In this document: piece after piece, positions 40,861 through 51,395 of the stretch
Layout of the letters: the number at the start of each line of letters is the position of its first letter
Position numbering within the stretch: position 1 is the first letter of the stretch
Source of the DNA: Prevotellaceae bacterium
GTDB lineage: Bacteria; Bacteroidota; Bacteroidia; Bacteroidales; Bacteroidaceae
DNA: 64,000 nucleotides
Direction of reading: 5' to 3'
NCBI GenBank assembly: GCA_022508665.1
Contig: JAFLUT010000003.1
Coordinates: 1-64,000, forward strand
Made by a program: the position numbers and the translations under genes
Notes under the pieces: generated by a model
What the model was told of the DNA's origin: nothing
Seen by the model: only the letters and a program-made list of their open reading frames with translations
Databases searched by the model: none

Positions 40861-43130
40861 GTGTGCATGTGATTTATTACGAGGGCGGGGCGAAGAAGAT
40901 GCGTCCTGTGCTTACACGGAGGGAATATCTGGAGTTGCGTGGGAGCGTGAGGCAGAGAACGGTGCTGTCTCTTGTCCGCCACGGGGACTCGCGGCAGAAG
41001 CAAAATCTTGTGCAGATGAACTACTCGTGTCTGCCGGGAGAGGACGGTGCGTTGAAGGGGTGCAGGACGGCGAGCCGCTCGGTGGGGATGGACATTGACT
41101 TTGTGGCTGACAGGTCGATGACGGACGAGGAGCAGATGTTGTGGAAGGAGGAGCAGATGAGGCGTGTGCCAGAACTGGTGCTGGACAAGAAAGAGGAGTT
41201 GGGTCTGCTCATGCTGGAGAGGTCGGCATCGAAGGGGTTTCACGTCGTGTTCCGTCGCCGTGCTGAACTCTCGCAGGAGGAGAATCTGCGGTGGGCGAGC
41301 GAGGTGCTGGGCGTGAAGTATGACGAGGGGGCGAAGGACATCACAAGGGTGTTTTTCACTACGTCGGCGAGCGAGGAGGATTTGCTGTTTCTTGACGACG
41401 AGGTGTTTGACGTTGCACCGTTGCAGTGTTGCAGTTCTCCGAAGGAGTGTGAGCCGCAGCAGGAGAAGGGTGGTGCGACGGTGCAGGAGCGGAAGGAGGT
41501 GTGTCGCGATGCCGCTGCCACTTACAACGGCATGCTGTTCTCCGACATCATCGCGAAATACTGGGAGATGTTCAACGACGGCAAAGAGCCGTGTGAGGGC
41601 GACCGCAACGTGAAGACCTACGAGTTGGCGATGACGCTGAGGAGCATCTGCGACTATTCGCTGGAGAGGATGCTTGCCGTCATTCCCAACTACTGGGGCG
41701 AAGAGAATGTGGAGGAATGGCGACGGACGGTGGAGAACACGCTGAAGGAGCCGCGCAAGGGGATGCCTTACCGACTAAAGCAGGTGCTGAATGCTATGAA
41801 AGAGACTGCTGGGGTGAGGGCGTGCGGCGGTACGATGACTACGCCTCCTCCGATGCCTAAGCGGCTGCCGAAACTCATCGGGCTGCTCACACGCAACGTG
41901 CCGTCGTTCTACAAGCCTGCTGTGGCAAACGCTGTGTTTCCCGCCCTTGCCGCACATCTGCACGGGGTGAAGTTCCGCTACTGGGACAATGTGGAACACG
42001 AGGCCACGTTCATGAATGTGCTGATTGGGCGGCAGTCAATCGGCAAGGGGTCCATTAAGAAGCCCATCGAGTTCATCATGGAGGACATCCGTCTGCGTGA
42101 CCTGCCTAACCGCAAGAGGGAGGCGGAGTGGAAGCAGAAGAACCCCTACGCGAAGCAGAAGAAGGAGCCACGTCCGACGGACATCTGCGTTCAGATGCTC
42201 ATCGACAACCTGACGGATGCCGTGTTCAACCAGCGTATAGTGGATGCTCACAACAATGGGCAGAGGTACATCTACACTATCGTGGACGAGATTGACTCGC
42301 TGAAAAAGGTGACATCGCGAGGCACGGTGGACGAGGTGGGGCTGCTCATCCGCAAGGCGTTCGACAATTCGCTGGCAGGGCAGGAGCGTGTGGGTGCCGA
42401 CTCGGTGAGCGGAATTGCGCCGCTGAGGTGGAACTTCAACGCTTCGACCACTCCTCCTAATGCACGCCGCTTCTTCTCGAAGATGGTGAACGACGGTACG
42501 GTGAGCCGGCTCGACATCAGCACTATCATCTGTCCTGACGACGATGAGGATGCGGTGCCTATTCTTGGCATCTACGACAATGTTTTTGCTGAGGAACTGA
42601 AGCCTTACATCGACCGGCTCGAAGCCGCAAGCGGTCTCATAGAATGTCAGCAGTCACGGAAACTCGCACTCGATATGAGGAGGGAGAACCGCGACACGGC
42701 ACGGCTGTATGACTCGGAGGCATACAAGGTGTTTTCCTATCGTGCCAATGTCATCGCGTGGCTCAAGGGTATGCTTCTCTACGTTGCTCATGGCTACAAG
42801 TGGGACAGGACGATTGCCGACTTCGTGAGGTGGACGGAGCAGTATAACTTGTGGTGCAAGATGCTCTACTTCGGCACTCAGATGGAGAGGGAACTGCGTG
42901 AGGAGGTGGAGATGCAGCGTCAGTCGGGTCCTCAGAACTTGCTTGAACTGCTGCCCGACGAGTTCACACGCGAGCAATACAGGCAGATGCGTCAGTGTCA
43001 AGGTCGCACGGGCGATGGCGACAGCACATTACGCAGTTGGACAAAGCGGGGCTACGTTGCATACGACGATGTGAGTGGCGGATATGTGAAAACGGAGGAA
43101 TATAAGCGTAACATCAGGGGGAAGGTGTGA
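40857..43130 (+). CDS. VirE N-terminal (BT4734-like) / DUF3987-like primase-helicase protein
   Basis: N-terminal region with GMDIDFVADRSMTDEEQ and SASKGFHVVFRR; Walker A-like LIGRQSIGKGSIKKP; IYTIVDEIDSLKK. Confidence 0.7.
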   Translation: MSVHVIYYEGGAKKMRPVLTRREYLELRGSVRQRTVLSLVRHGDSRQKQNLVQMNYSCLPGEDGALKGCRTASRSVGMDIDFVADRSMTDEEQMLWKEEQMRRVPELVLDKKEELGLLMLERSASKGFHVVFRRRAELSQEENLRWASEVLGVKYDEGAKDITRVFFTTSASEEDLLFLDDEVFDVAPLQCCSSPKECEPQQEKGGATVQERKEVCRDAAATYNGMLFSDIIAKYWEMFNDGKEPCEGDRNVKTYELAMTLRSICDYSLERMLAVIPNYWGEENVEEWRRTVENTLKEPRKGMPYRLKQVLNAMKETAGVRACGGTMTTPPPMPKRLPKLIGLLTRNVPSFYKPAVANAVFPALAAHLHGVKFRYWDNVEHEATFMNVLIGRQSIGKGSIKKPIEFIMEDIRLRDLPNRKREAEWKQKNPYAKQKKEPRPTDICVQMLIDNLTDAVFNQRIVDAHNNGQRYIYTIVDEIDSLKKVTSRGTVDEVGLLIRKAFDNSLAGQERVGADSVSGIAPLRWNFNASTTPPNARRFFSKMVNDGTVSRLDISTIICPDDDEDAVPILGIYDNVFAEELKPYIDRLEAASGLIECQQSRKLALDMRRENRDTARLYDSEAYKVFSYRANVIAWLKGMLLYVAHGYKWDRTIADFVRWTEQYNLWCKMLYFGTQMERELREEVEMQRQSGPQNLLELLPDEFTREQYRQMRQCQGRTGDGDSTLRSWTKRGYVAYDDVSGGYVKTEEYKRNIRGKV
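41412..41440. repeat. Motif copy inside the primase-like CDS
   Basis: GTTGCACCGTTGCAGTGTTGCAGTTCTCC matches 35181-35210 (GTTGCACCGTTGCAGTTGTTGCAGTTCTCG) except for one indel and the last base. Confidence 0.7.
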
Positions 43131-43144
43131 CGATGAGTGACAGC

Positions 43145-43162
43145 GTTGCAGTTGTTGCAGTT
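43145..43162. repeat. Dispersed GTTGCAGTTGTTGCAGTT motif
   Basis: Exact GTTGCAGTTGTTGCAGTT 14 bp after the primase-like stop codon. Confidence 0.75.
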
Positions 43163-43208
43163 TTTTTTCTCCATGCTATTAGTGACTGATGCGACACTTT
43201 GTCATGCC

Positions 43209-43242
43209 GATGCCAGTGTTTTGCCACACTGGCATCTTTTTT
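43209..43242 (+). terminator. Rho-independent terminator
   Basis: GATGCCAGTGT (43209-43219) / ACACTGGCATC (43226-43236) followed by TTTTTT. Confidence 0.85.
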
Positions 43243-43277
43243 GTTGCTTTCACAACAACTAAAAACAATAACATATT

Positions 43278-43847
43278 ATGGCAGAAAATATAAAAGATGA
43301 AGAACTCGTGAACGAGGAGGTGAACGAGGAGACTGTGACAGATGAAGGCACAGGAGAGGAAAGTCAAAAGGAAGAACAAAAGGAACTCACTCCTGAGGAG
43401 AAGATTGCCGCTCTTGAGGCACAAATAGCAGAACTGAAAACGCAGCAACTGTATAAAGTGGCGGAGTTCGACAACTTCCGCAAGCGTGTGATGCAGGAGA
43501 AGGCTGAACTCATCAAGAACGGAGGTGCAAAGGTCATCACGACATTGCTCCCTGTTGTGGATGACCTTGAAAGAGCGCAGCAGAACATGGACAAATTCGA
43601 GGATGTTGCTGCCGTAAAGGAAGGACTAAACCTCATCATTGACAAATTCCTGAAGCAGTTGGCTCAAGAGGGTCTGAAAAAGATGGATGTGGTAGGTCAG
43701 CCGTTTGATGCCGACTATCACGAAGCCATTGCGATGGTGCCGGGATTGCCCGAAGACCAAAAAGGCAAGGTGATTGACTGCATGACCGCGGGATATATGC
43801 TGAACGACAAGGTTATCCGCTACGCAAAAGTGGCTGTGGCTGAATAA
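43278..43847 (+). CDS. grpE: Nucleotide exchange factor GrpE
   Basis: AEFDNFRKRVMQEKAELIKNGGAKVITTLLPVVDDLERA; adjacent dnaJ. Confidence 0.96.
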   Translation: MAENIKDEELVNEEVNEETVTDEGTGEESQKEEQKELTPEEKIAALEAQIAELKTQQLYKVAEFDNFRKRVMQEKAELIKNGGAKVITTLLPVVDDLERAQQNMDKFEDVAAVKEGLNLIIDKFLKQLAQEGLKKMDVVGQPFDADYHEAIAMVPGLPEDQKGKVIDCMTAGYMLNDKVIRYAKVAVAE

Positions 43848-43871
43848 CAATGACAGAACGACATTGACATT

Positions 43872-45032
43872 ATGGCAAAGAGAGATTTCTACGAGGTGCT
43901 GGGAGTGTCTAAGACCGCTTCTGACGACGAGATAAAGAAGGCCTACAAGAAGATGGCCATCAAGTACCATCCCGACCGCAATCCCGGTAACAAGGAGGCG
44001 GAGGAAAAGTTTAAGGAAGCGGCAGAGGCATACGATGTGCTTCGCGACCCTCAGAAACGACAGCAGTACGACCGCTTCGGGCCCGATGCTTTCTCGCCCG
44101 GTGCAGGTGGTTTCGGTGGAGGTGCGGGAATGTCGATGGACGACATTTTCAGCATGTTTGGCGACATCTTCGGAGGTGGAGGCTTCGGCGGATTTAGCGG
44201 TTTCGGTGGCGGTGGAGGTCAGCGTCGCAAACCTGTGTATAAGGGACAGGATTTGCGTATGCGTATTGAACTCGACCTCAACGAGATTGTGAATGGAGTG
44301 ACGAAGAAATTTAACGTGCGTACAGATGTTAAATGCTCTCACTGCAACGGCACAGGCTCAGAAGACGGACAAGAAGCGACTTGCTCCACATGTAACGGTC
44401 AAGGCGTTGTGTACAGAACTCGTCAGACGATGCTTGGCATAATGCAGACCCAAAACGTGTGCGACACTTGCGGTGGCGAGGGTACTGTCATCAAAAACAA
44501 ATGTAAACACTGTAACGGCGAAGGCATCGTGAAGGGCGAGAAGCAGGTGGAGATAGAACTTCCAGCTGGACTTGTCGAGGGATACGCGTACAACTTTCAA
44601 GGAAAAGGAGGAGCAGGTCGCAGAGGCGGCGTAGATGGCGACCTTCAAATTCTTGTTCACGAAAAACCTCATCCCGACCTTGTGCGTGACGGATGCGACC
44701 TTGTGTATAACCTTCTGCTCACCATTCCGCAAGCGGTACTCGGCACATCTCTCGAAGTTCCCACCCACGACGGCAAGGCGAAAATCACCATCCCCGCAGG
44801 TACACAGCCCGGCACGGTGCTGCGGTTGAAAAACAAGGGTATTCCAGATATCAACGGCTATTCTCATCAGCGAGGCGACCAAATTGTCAATGTCTCCGTG
44901 TATATGCCAGAGACGCTGACAAAAGAGGAGCGGAAGGCTATCGAAACTCTTGCCGGAAGCGAGAATGTTGCTCCTTCGAGTGGCATCAAGGACAAGATTT
45001 TTAAGCATTTCCGTGCATACTTCAAGAAATAA
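43872..45032 (+). CDS. dnaJ: Chaperone DnaJ
   Basis: J domain with HPD, GF-rich region, four CxxCxGxG-type zinc motifs. Confidence 0.97.
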   Translation: MAKRDFYEVLGVSKTASDDEIKKAYKKMAIKYHPDRNPGNKEAEEKFKEAAEAYDVLRDPQKRQQYDRFGPDAFSPGAGGFGGGAGMSMDDIFSMFGDIFGGGGFGGFSGFGGGGGQRRKPVYKGQDLRMRIELDLNEIVNGVTKKFNVRTDVKCSHCNGTGSEDGQEATCSTCNGQGVVYRTRQTMLGIMQTQNVCDTCGGEGTVIKNKCKHCNGEGIVKGEKQVEIELPAGLVEGYAYNFQGKGGAGRRGGVDGDLQILVHEKPHPDLVRDGCDLVYNLLLTIPQAVLGTSLEVPTHDGKAKITIPAGTQPGTVLRLKNKGIPDINGYSHQRGDQIVNVSVYMPETLTKEERKAIETLAGSENVAPSSGIKDKIFKHFRAYFKK

Positions 45033-45054
45033 AAACGCCTTCTTGTAAATTGGT

Positions 45055-45094
45055 GAAAGCCCTCTGATAGTGTCAGCATTGTCGGAGGGCTTTC
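45055..45094 (+). terminator. dnaJ terminator
   Basis: GAAAGCCCTC (45055-45064) / GAGGGCTTTC (45085-45094). Confidence 0.7.
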
Positions 45095-45297
45095 CTTGTA
45101 TTCTATGTTAGTTTTTCTTTTGTTTGGTATTACATTCCATTTTTGGCTTGTATTCATGTTTTTTTGTCGTACAAAAATATGGGTGTATTTTGTGTTTTGA
45201 GGAAAAAAAGATGTAACTTTGTGGGCAAAAAGGTTGGGGGAAAGAAAAAATATGTTGTAGATATACTTTATTTGATATATAGAAAAACAATAATAAG

Positions 45298-46389
45298 ATG
45301 AGAAAATACGTTATAGATGATATTATGAGGAAAGTGATTTTGATATGTGTGGCATGTTGGGCGATGTGGCTTGGTGCTGCGGCACAGAGGATTTCGTTTG
45401 AGAAAAGCACGGTGAATGCAGGGGCAACGCTGTGGAAGAAGCCTGTGACGGCGGTGTTTAAGTTTACGAACAAGGACAAAAACCCTCTGTTTGTGAGGGA
45501 GGTGGACGCCGGATGCGGATGCTTGAAACCAGAGTGGACAACTCATGCGGTGCATAAGGGTGATGAAGGTGAGGTACGTGTGACGTATGACGCTCAGATG
45601 CTTGGGCATTTCGACAGGTATATCGATGTCTATACGAATGCAGGGGAGAAGCCAGTGAGGGTGAGGATGAAGGCGGTGGTAAGCACGGGCGAGGTGAAGA
45701 CGGTGGAGGAGTTGTTTCCGTATAGCATTGGAGACATTTTGCTGAGTACCAACAATGTGGAGTTTACAGATGTGAGTGCGGGGGATTCGGCTAAGATAGA
45801 GATTGAGATTATGAACAATGGCAATGAGGTGTTCACACCTGCGCTGATGCATTTGCCTTCGTATCTCACGGCGACGTATTCTCCAGAAATGATTGCTCGT
45901 GGACGTAGAGGGAAGATTGAGTTGACGCTGCACAGTGAGAATTTGCAGGACTTGGGTCTCAATCAGACGAGCATATATCTGGCGAGGTTCTCGGGCGATA
46001 AGGTTGGTACGGAGAATGATATTGCTGTGTCGGCTGTGAAATTGCCGGACTTGCATTTTGCTGAGGGATATGCGAAGAAGCCTGAGTTTCAAATCTCTAC
46101 GACAGAGTTGAACCTCGGGAAGTTGGGGAAGAAAACGAAGTTGACTGGGCAGGTGAAGTTGAGCAACAAGGGGCAGGGAGTGCTGAAGTTGAGCAAGATA
46201 CAGGCATTTAATCAGGCTATCACGGTGAGTTTAGGCAAGACGGAGTTGCAGCCAGGGGAAGAGGCGACGATGAAGGTGACGGTGGATGCGAGATTTCTTG
46301 GAATGTCGAAGGCTAAGCCGAGAGTGCTGATTATTACGAATGATGCCAAGAGACCGAAAGAGGTGGTGAATGTGAATTTTGAAAAATGA
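45298..46389 (+). CDS. DUF1573 domain-containing secreted protein (start may be 45325)
   Basis: Signal peptide; FKFTNKDKNPLFVREVDAGCGCLKPEWT; repeated Ig-like segments. Confidence 0.8.
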   Translation: MRKYVIDDIMRKVILICVACWAMWLGAAAQRISFEKSTVNAGATLWKKPVTAVFKFTNKDKNPLFVREVDAGCGCLKPEWTTHAVHKGDEGEVRVTYDAQMLGHFDRYIDVYTNAGEKPVRVRMKAVVSTGEVKTVEELFPYSIGDILLSTNNVEFTDVSAGDSAKIEIEIMNNGNEVFTPALMHLPSYLTATYSPEMIARGRRGKIELTLHSENLQDLGLNQTSIYLARFSGDKVGTENDIAVSAVKLPDLHFAEGYAKKPEFQISTTELNLGKLGKKTKLTGQVKLSNKGQGVLKLSKIQAFNQAITVSLGKTELQPGEEATMKVTVDARFLGMSKAKPRVLIITNDAKRPKEVVNVNFEK

Positions 46390-47497
46390 TTTTAATATGG
46401 AACATCCTGAGAATGGTGCTGAGTTTGCAGGGTTGCAAGTGAATGCAGGTGTGGAGCAGCCATCGAATGTAAATCCTTATCTGAAGCAGATGAGGAAGAA
46501 GAGGCACGGGCTGTTCAGCGTGTCGGAATATGTGGAGGGAATACTGAAGGGCGACGTGAGCATGCTGGGACAGGCGGTGACGCTGATAGAGAGTGTGCTG
46601 CCCGAGCATCAGGTGGTGGCGCAGGAGGTGATTGAGAAGTGCCTGCCCTATTCGGGCAATTCGGTGAGGATTGGCATCAGCGGTGTGCCTGGGGCTGGCA
46701 AGTCGACGAGCATCGACGCTTTCGGGGTGCATCTGCTGAACAACTATGGCGTAAAACTGGCGGTGCTGGCGATTGACCCTTCGTCGGAAAAGACTAAGGG
46801 GAGCATCCTTGGAGACAAGACGAGAATGGAGAAGTTGTCGGTGCATCCGAAATCGTTCATTCGTCCCAGCCCCACGGCTGGCAGCCTCGGAGGTGTGGCA
46901 CGGAAGACGAGGGAGACGATAATACTGTGTGAGGCGGCTGGTTACGATAACATCTTTGTGGAGACAGTGGGTGTGGGTCAGAGCGAGACGGCGTGCCATT
47001 CGATGGTGGATTACTTCCTGCTCATTCAGTTGGCAGGGACGGGCGATGAGTTGCAGGGCATCAAGCGTGGCATCATGGAGATTGCCGACGGCATTGTAAT
47101 CAACAAGGCGGACGGCAACAATGTGGACAAGGCGCAGTTGGCGGCTACACACTTTCGGAATGCGTTGCACCTGTTCCCTGTGCCTGAGAGCGGACTCGTG
47201 CCAGAGGTGATGTGCTACTCGGGCTTTTACGAACTGAATATCGACGAGGTGCTGAAGATGGTGTTCCGATACATTGACAAGGTGAAGGAGAACGGATATT
47301 TCCAGCACAGAAGGAACGAGCAGTCGAAGTACTGGATGTATGAGAGCATAAACGAGCATCTGAGAAACAGTTTCTACCACAACGCCACGGTGAAGGGAAT
47401 GATTGGGCAGATGGAGCAGGAAGTGCTGAACGGGCAGGTGACATCGTTTGTGGCTGCAAAGCGACTTTTGGACAGTTATTATGAGACACTTAAATAG
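46379..47497 (+). CDS. meaB: Methylmalonyl-CoA mutase-associated GTPase MeaB
   Basis: GISGVPGAGKSTSIDAFG; LAIDPSSEKTKGSILGDKTRME; FIRPSPTAGSLGGVA. Confidence 0.95.
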   Translation: MKNDFNMEHPENGAEFAGLQVNAGVEQPSNVNPYLKQMRKKRHGLFSVSEYVEGILKGDVSMLGQAVTLIESVLPEHQVVAQEVIEKCLPYSGNSVRIGISGVPGAGKSTSIDAFGVHLLNNYGVKLAVLAIDPSSEKTKGSILGDKTRMEKLSVHPKSFIRPSPTAGSLGGVARKTRETIILCEAAGYDNIFVETVGVGQSETACHSMVDYFLLIQLAGTGDELQGIKRGIMEIADGIVINKADGNNVDKAQLAATHFRNALHLFPVPESGLVPEVMCYSGFYELNIDEVLKMVFRYIDKVKENGYFQHRRNEQSKYWMYESINEHLRNSFYHNATVKGMIGQMEQEVLNGQVTSFVAAKRLLDSYYETLK

Positions 47498-48434
47498 GAT
47501 TTCTCTGTTGGTTGCGGCATTGAGCATGGCGGTGTTGTCGGTCAGTGCGCAGGATGGCAAGGTTGGTTATCAGTTTCTGAATGTGCCTGTCTCTGCTCAC
47601 TCGGCGGCATTGGGCGGTGCTAACATCAGCATTGTCGAAGACGATGCGAGCCTAATGTGGACGAATGCGGCGATGCTGACGGGGGTGTCGGACAACACGT
47701 TGTTTTTAGGCGTGAACTCTTACATCCGTTCAAGTCTGTTGATGTCGGCAGGATATGTGAAGAACATAGGAGAGCGAGGCACATTGGGCGTTGGCGCTCA
47801 GATGCTGAACTACGGCAAGATGGACGAGACGGATGAGTATGGCAATGTGCTTGGACAGTTCTCGGCTAAAGATATGAATTTTCAAGGCTCGTTCTCATAT
47901 ATGCTGACAGATTACTGGAGCGGTTCGATAACTGCGAAGGTTCTGCTGAGCAACTACGCGGAGTTTTCGAGTGTAGCGATGGGCGCAGACCTTGGAGTGA
48001 ACTATTACGACCCGAGCCACGGGTTTTCGTTCTCTGTGGCGGGACGGAATTTCGGCGGTCAGATAACGTCGCTTTATGAGGACGGAGAACATGAGAAACT
48101 GCCATTCAATCTTGCTATCGGTGTGAGCAAGGATTTGGCTAATGCACCGATAAGGGTGTCGCTGACGGCAGATGACTTGACGCATTGGGAGGACGTGAAT
48201 TTTATTCAGCATTTGGTGTTGGGCGTTGATTTCATTCCCACCAAAACAACGTGGTTCTCACTGGGTTACAACTTCCGCCGAGCGCACGAAATGAAGGTGG
48301 CGGATAAAAGCAAATGGGCTGGCATCGGAGTGGGTGCAGGTTTGAATGTGAAGAAAATCAAGGTCGGTGTGGCGTATGGCAAGTACCATGTGTCGGCATC
48401 GGCTTTTTTAGTTAATGCAAGCGTTTCATTATGA
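47481..48434 (+). CDS. porQ: Type IX secretion system protein PorQ-like
   Basis: Signal peptide; [51 protein letters not shown]. Confidence 0.82.
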   Translation: MRHLNRISLLVAALSMAVLSVSAQDGKVGYQFLNVPVSAHSAALGGANISIVEDDASLMWTNAAMLTGVSDNTLFLGVNSYIRSSLLMSAGYVKNIGERGTLGVGAQMLNYGKMDETDEYGNVLGQFSAKDMNFQGSFSYMLTDYWSGSITAKVLLSNYAEFSSVAMGADLGVNYYDPSHGFSFSVAGRNFGGQITSLYEDGEHEKLPFNLAIGVSKDLANAPIRVSLTADDLTHWEDVNFIQHLVLGVDFIPTKTTWFSLGYNFRRAHEMKVADKSKWAGIGVGAGLNVKKIKVGVAYGKYHVSASAFLVNASVSL

Positions 48435-49141
48435 AGAAGATAATCATTGCAATAGACGGACATTCGAGTTGCGGCAAAAGCACAATGGCGAAGCAACTTG
48501 CTAAGGAGATAGGATATGTGTATGTGGACACAGGGGCTATGTATCGTGCCGTTACACTGTATGCTATGCGTAACGGAATGTTCACAAAGGATGGCGTACA
48601 GGAAGCAGAACTGCAAGATGCCATAAATGAAGGAAAGATAAAGATAGGATTTGTCTTTAATCTCCAAACAGGTAAGGCTGACACATATCTGAACAATGAG
48701 AATGTAGAGGAGGAAATCCGCACAATGGAGGTGAGCAAGCGTGTGAGCGTTATCGCCGCATTACCTTTCGTGAGGGCGCTTCTGACAGAGCAACAGAAGG
48801 CTATGGGCAAGGAAAAGGGCATCGTGATGGATGGTCGTGACATCGGCACGGCTGTATTCCCAGAGGCGGAACTGAAAGTGTTTGTGACTGCAAGCGCGGA
48901 AGTGAGGGCGCAGAGAAGGTATGACGAGTTGTTGGGGAAGGCGAAAACTCAAGAGGAAAAGGATGCACTGAATTACGGGGGGATTTTTGAGAATGTAAAG
49001 GAAAGGGACTATATAGACTCTCACCGTGAAGTTTCTCCTTTGAGACAGGCGGAAGATGCCGTGGTACTGGATAATTCGGACATGACAAGAGAGGAGCAGA
49101 GTGCGTGGCTATTGGAGAAATATAAGGAAAGATGCTCATAG
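48431..49141 (+). CDS. cmk: Cytidylate kinase
   Basis: [62 protein letters not shown]. Confidence 0.96.
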   Translation: MKKIIIAIDGHSSCGKSTMAKQLAKEIGYVYVDTGAMYRAVTLYAMRNGMFTKDGVQEAELQDAINEGKIKIGFVFNLQTGKADTYLNNENVEEEIRTMEVSKRVSVIAALPFVRALLTEQQKAMGKEKGIVMDGRDIGTAVFPEAELKVFVTASAEVRAQRRYDELLGKAKTQEEKDALNYGGIFENVKERDYIDSHREVSPLRQAEDAVVLDNSDMTREEQSAWLLEKYKERCS

Positions 49142-49995
49142 AGATTGACGAGGGGTCAGGGTTCTGCTTTGGTGTGACAACAGCCATAAAGAAGGCGGAA
49201 GAGGAACTTGCAAAGAGCGAGTCGCTCTATTGCTTGGGCGACATCGTACACAATGGACGTGAGGTGGAAAGGCTGAAGGGCTTGGGACTTATTACTGTGG
49301 GGCATGAGGATTTGGAAAGGCTGCACGACACGAAGATGTTGCTGCGTGCGCACGGCGAGCCTCCGCTGACTTACTCGATGGCTAAGGAGCATAATATCAG
49401 TGTGATAGATGCGACGTGTCCTGTGGTACTGAACCTGCAAAAGCGCATCAGAAAGGCATACGAAGAAGGTGGGCAGATTGTTATTTACGGAAAGAACGGA
49501 CATGCCGAAGTGGTGGGGCTTGTGGGACAGACGGACGGCACGGCAATAGTGATAGAGAATTTGGAGGATGCCAAGAAGTTGGATTTTAGCCACGACATTC
49601 AGTTGTTTTCGCAGACGACAAAATCTCTGGAAGGATTTAGGGAGATTGTCGGATATATCGAGCAGAATATGAAGGACGGGGCAAAGTTCAACTATTTCGA
49701 CACTATCTGCCGACGTGTGGCAAACCGCATCCCTGACATCAGGCGGTTCGCTGCTCAGCACGATGTGATACTCTTTGTGTGCGGACGCAAGAGTTCTAAC
49801 GGCAAGGTGCTGTATAATGAATGCCTGTCGGTGAACCCTCGCACATACATGATTGACGACCCTGCAGAGATTGATTTCGGATGGCTTGAAGGGGTGGAGA
49901 GCGTGGGCATTTGCGGAGCGACAAGCACGCCGAAGTGGTTGATGGAAGAAAGCAAAAGGAGGATAGAAGAACACGGTGTAAGGCAATTACGATAG
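49132..49995 (+). CDS. ispH: 4-hydroxy-3-methylbut-2-enyl diphosphate reductase
   Basis: [55 protein letters not shown]. Confidence 0.95.
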   Translation: MLIEIDEGSGFCFGVTTAIKKAEEELAKSESLYCLGDIVHNGREVERLKGLGLITVGHEDLERLHDTKMLLRAHGEPPLTYSMAKEHNISVIDATCPVVLNLQKRIRKAYEEGGQIVIYGKNGHAEVVGLVGQTDGTAIVIENLEDAKKLDFSHDIQLFSQTTKSLEGFREIVGYIEQNMKDGAKFNYFDTICRRVANRIPDIRRFAAQHDVILFVCGRKSSNGKVLYNECLSVNPRTYMIDDPAEIDFGWLEGVESVGICGATSTPKWLMEESKRRIEEHGVRQLR

Positions 49996-50037
49996 GCGGT
50001 GTAGGGCAATTGCGATACACGGTGTAAGGTTATTGAG
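49971..50037 (+). repeat. Degenerate ~23-bp tandem repeat across the ispH stop codon
   Basis: ACACGGTGTAAGGCAATTACGATAG / GCGGTGTAGGGCAATTGCGAT / ACACGGTGTAAGGTTATTGAG. Confidence 0.65.
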
Positions 50038-50068
50038 AAAAAGGAAGCAAGATGATAAATGAACAGCG

Positions 50069-50479
50069 ATGAAGAAGATTGACTATGAGATAATAGAACT
50101 GCCAAAGATTATTGACCCAAGGGGTAATCTGACTGTGGCTGAGCAGATGAAGAATGTGCCTTTCGACATAAAGAGAGTGTACTGGACTTACGATGTGCCT
50201 GGAGGAGAAAGCCGTGGTGGGCATGCGCACAAGAGGCTATATCAGTTGGTGGTGGCTATGAGCGGCAGTTTCACCGTGACTCTCGATAATGGCTGGGAGC
50301 GTGAAACGATATTGCTGAATCATCCGTGGCAAGGATTGCTGATAAAGCCAGGGTTGTGGCGAACATTGGATGACTTTTCGAGCGGTGCTGTATGTATGGT
50401 GTTGGCAAGCGAACTGTTTGACCTTGATGACTATATATATGAATATGAGGACTTTCTGAAGTATGTTGGAAACGGTTAG
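50069..50479 (+). CDS. fdtA: FdtA/QdtA-type sugar 3,4-ketoisomerase (WxcM-like cupin)
   Basis: IIDPRGNLTVAEQMKNVPFDIKRVYWTYDVPGGESRGGHAHKRLYQLVVAMSGSFTVTLDNG. Confidence 0.87.
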   Translation: MKKIDYEIIELPKIIDPRGNLTVAEQMKNVPFDIKRVYWTYDVPGGESRGGHAHKRLYQLVVAMSGSFTVTLDNGWERETILLNHPWQGLLIKPGLWRTLDDFSSGAVCMVLASELFDLDDYIYEYEDFLKYVGNG

Positions 50480-51395
50480 ATATACGGCAGGCAGGCAAGC
50501 GGAATGGGATGCGCTGGTGGAGAGGAGCAAAAACGGCACATTCCTAATGAAACGTGGGTATATGGATTACCATGCTGACAGGTTTGAGGACTGCTCACTG
50601 ATGTTTTATAAGAAAAAGAGATTGCATGCCGTACTGCCAGGCAACGTGAGCGATGGAGTGTTCTACTCTCATCAAGGGCTGACATACGGAGGATTAGTGA
50701 TAGACGAGAGATGCACGATGGCTGAAGTGCTGGAGATGTTCGGAGCGATGAATGAATGGCTGAAAGGTATGGGGATTGTCAAGGTGGTGTATAAACCTGT
50801 GCCGCACATATATCACAGATTGCCAGCGGAGGAGGATTTGTATGCGTTGTTCAGAAATGGAGCAAGATTAGTGGCAAGAGGTGTATCATCAAGCATTAGT
50901 TTAGAGAGGCGGTTGAAGTGGAGGCAGAACAGACGGACAGCGTTGAACAAGGCGAATAGCGAGGGGGTGACGGTGGAATGTTCAGAGGATTTAGAATGCT
51001 TCTGGAGCATTCTGGAAAGCAATTTGAAGAAAACTCACGGAGTTAGACCAGTACATAGTGTAGAGGAAATTAGGTTGTTGAAAAGTCGTTTTCCTAATAA
51101 TATAATACTATATATCGCACGAAACAAACATGGCGTCGCTGTGGCAGGAGTGCTGTTGTATATAACTGAAAATGTGATACATTCGCAATATATTTCTGCA
51201 ACAGACGAGGGCAAAGAGATTGGTGCTGTAGATGCCATTATGCAGGAGGTGATGCGGATGAAGAAGCGGTATCTTGACTTCGGCATATCTACCGAGGATG
51301 GGGGCAAATATCTAAACGAGAGCCTCATCTTTCAGAAAGAGGGGTTCGGAGGAAGAGCAATCTGTTATGACACGTATGAATATACCATACCTTGA
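50463..51395 (+). CDS. FemAB/BioF2-like GNAT acyltransferase
   Basis: GTFLMKRGYMDYHADRF; RRTALNKANSEGVTVECSEDLECFWSILESNLKKTHGVRPVHS; GISTEDGGKYLNESLIFQKEGFGGRA. Confidence 0.75.
   Translation: MLETVRYTAGRQAEWDALVERSKNGTFLMKRGYMDYHADRFEDCSLMFYKKKRLHAVLPGNVSDGVFYSHQGLTYGGLVIDERCTMAEVLEMFGAMNEWLKGMGIVKVVYKPVPHIYHRLPAEEDLYALFRNGARLVARGVSSSISLERRLKWRQNRRTALNKANSEGVTVECSEDLECFWSILESNLKKTHGVRPVHSVEEIRLLKSRFPNNIILYIARNKHGVAVAGVLLYITENVIHSQYISATDEGKEIGAVDAIMQEVMRMKKRYLDFGISTEDGGKYLNESLIFQKEGFGGRAICYDTYEYTIP

Noticed and set aside
46334-47560. 408-aa minus-strand ORF opposite meaB
   Set aside because: His/Leu-rich antisense shadow ORF; meaB motifs on the plus strand are decisive.
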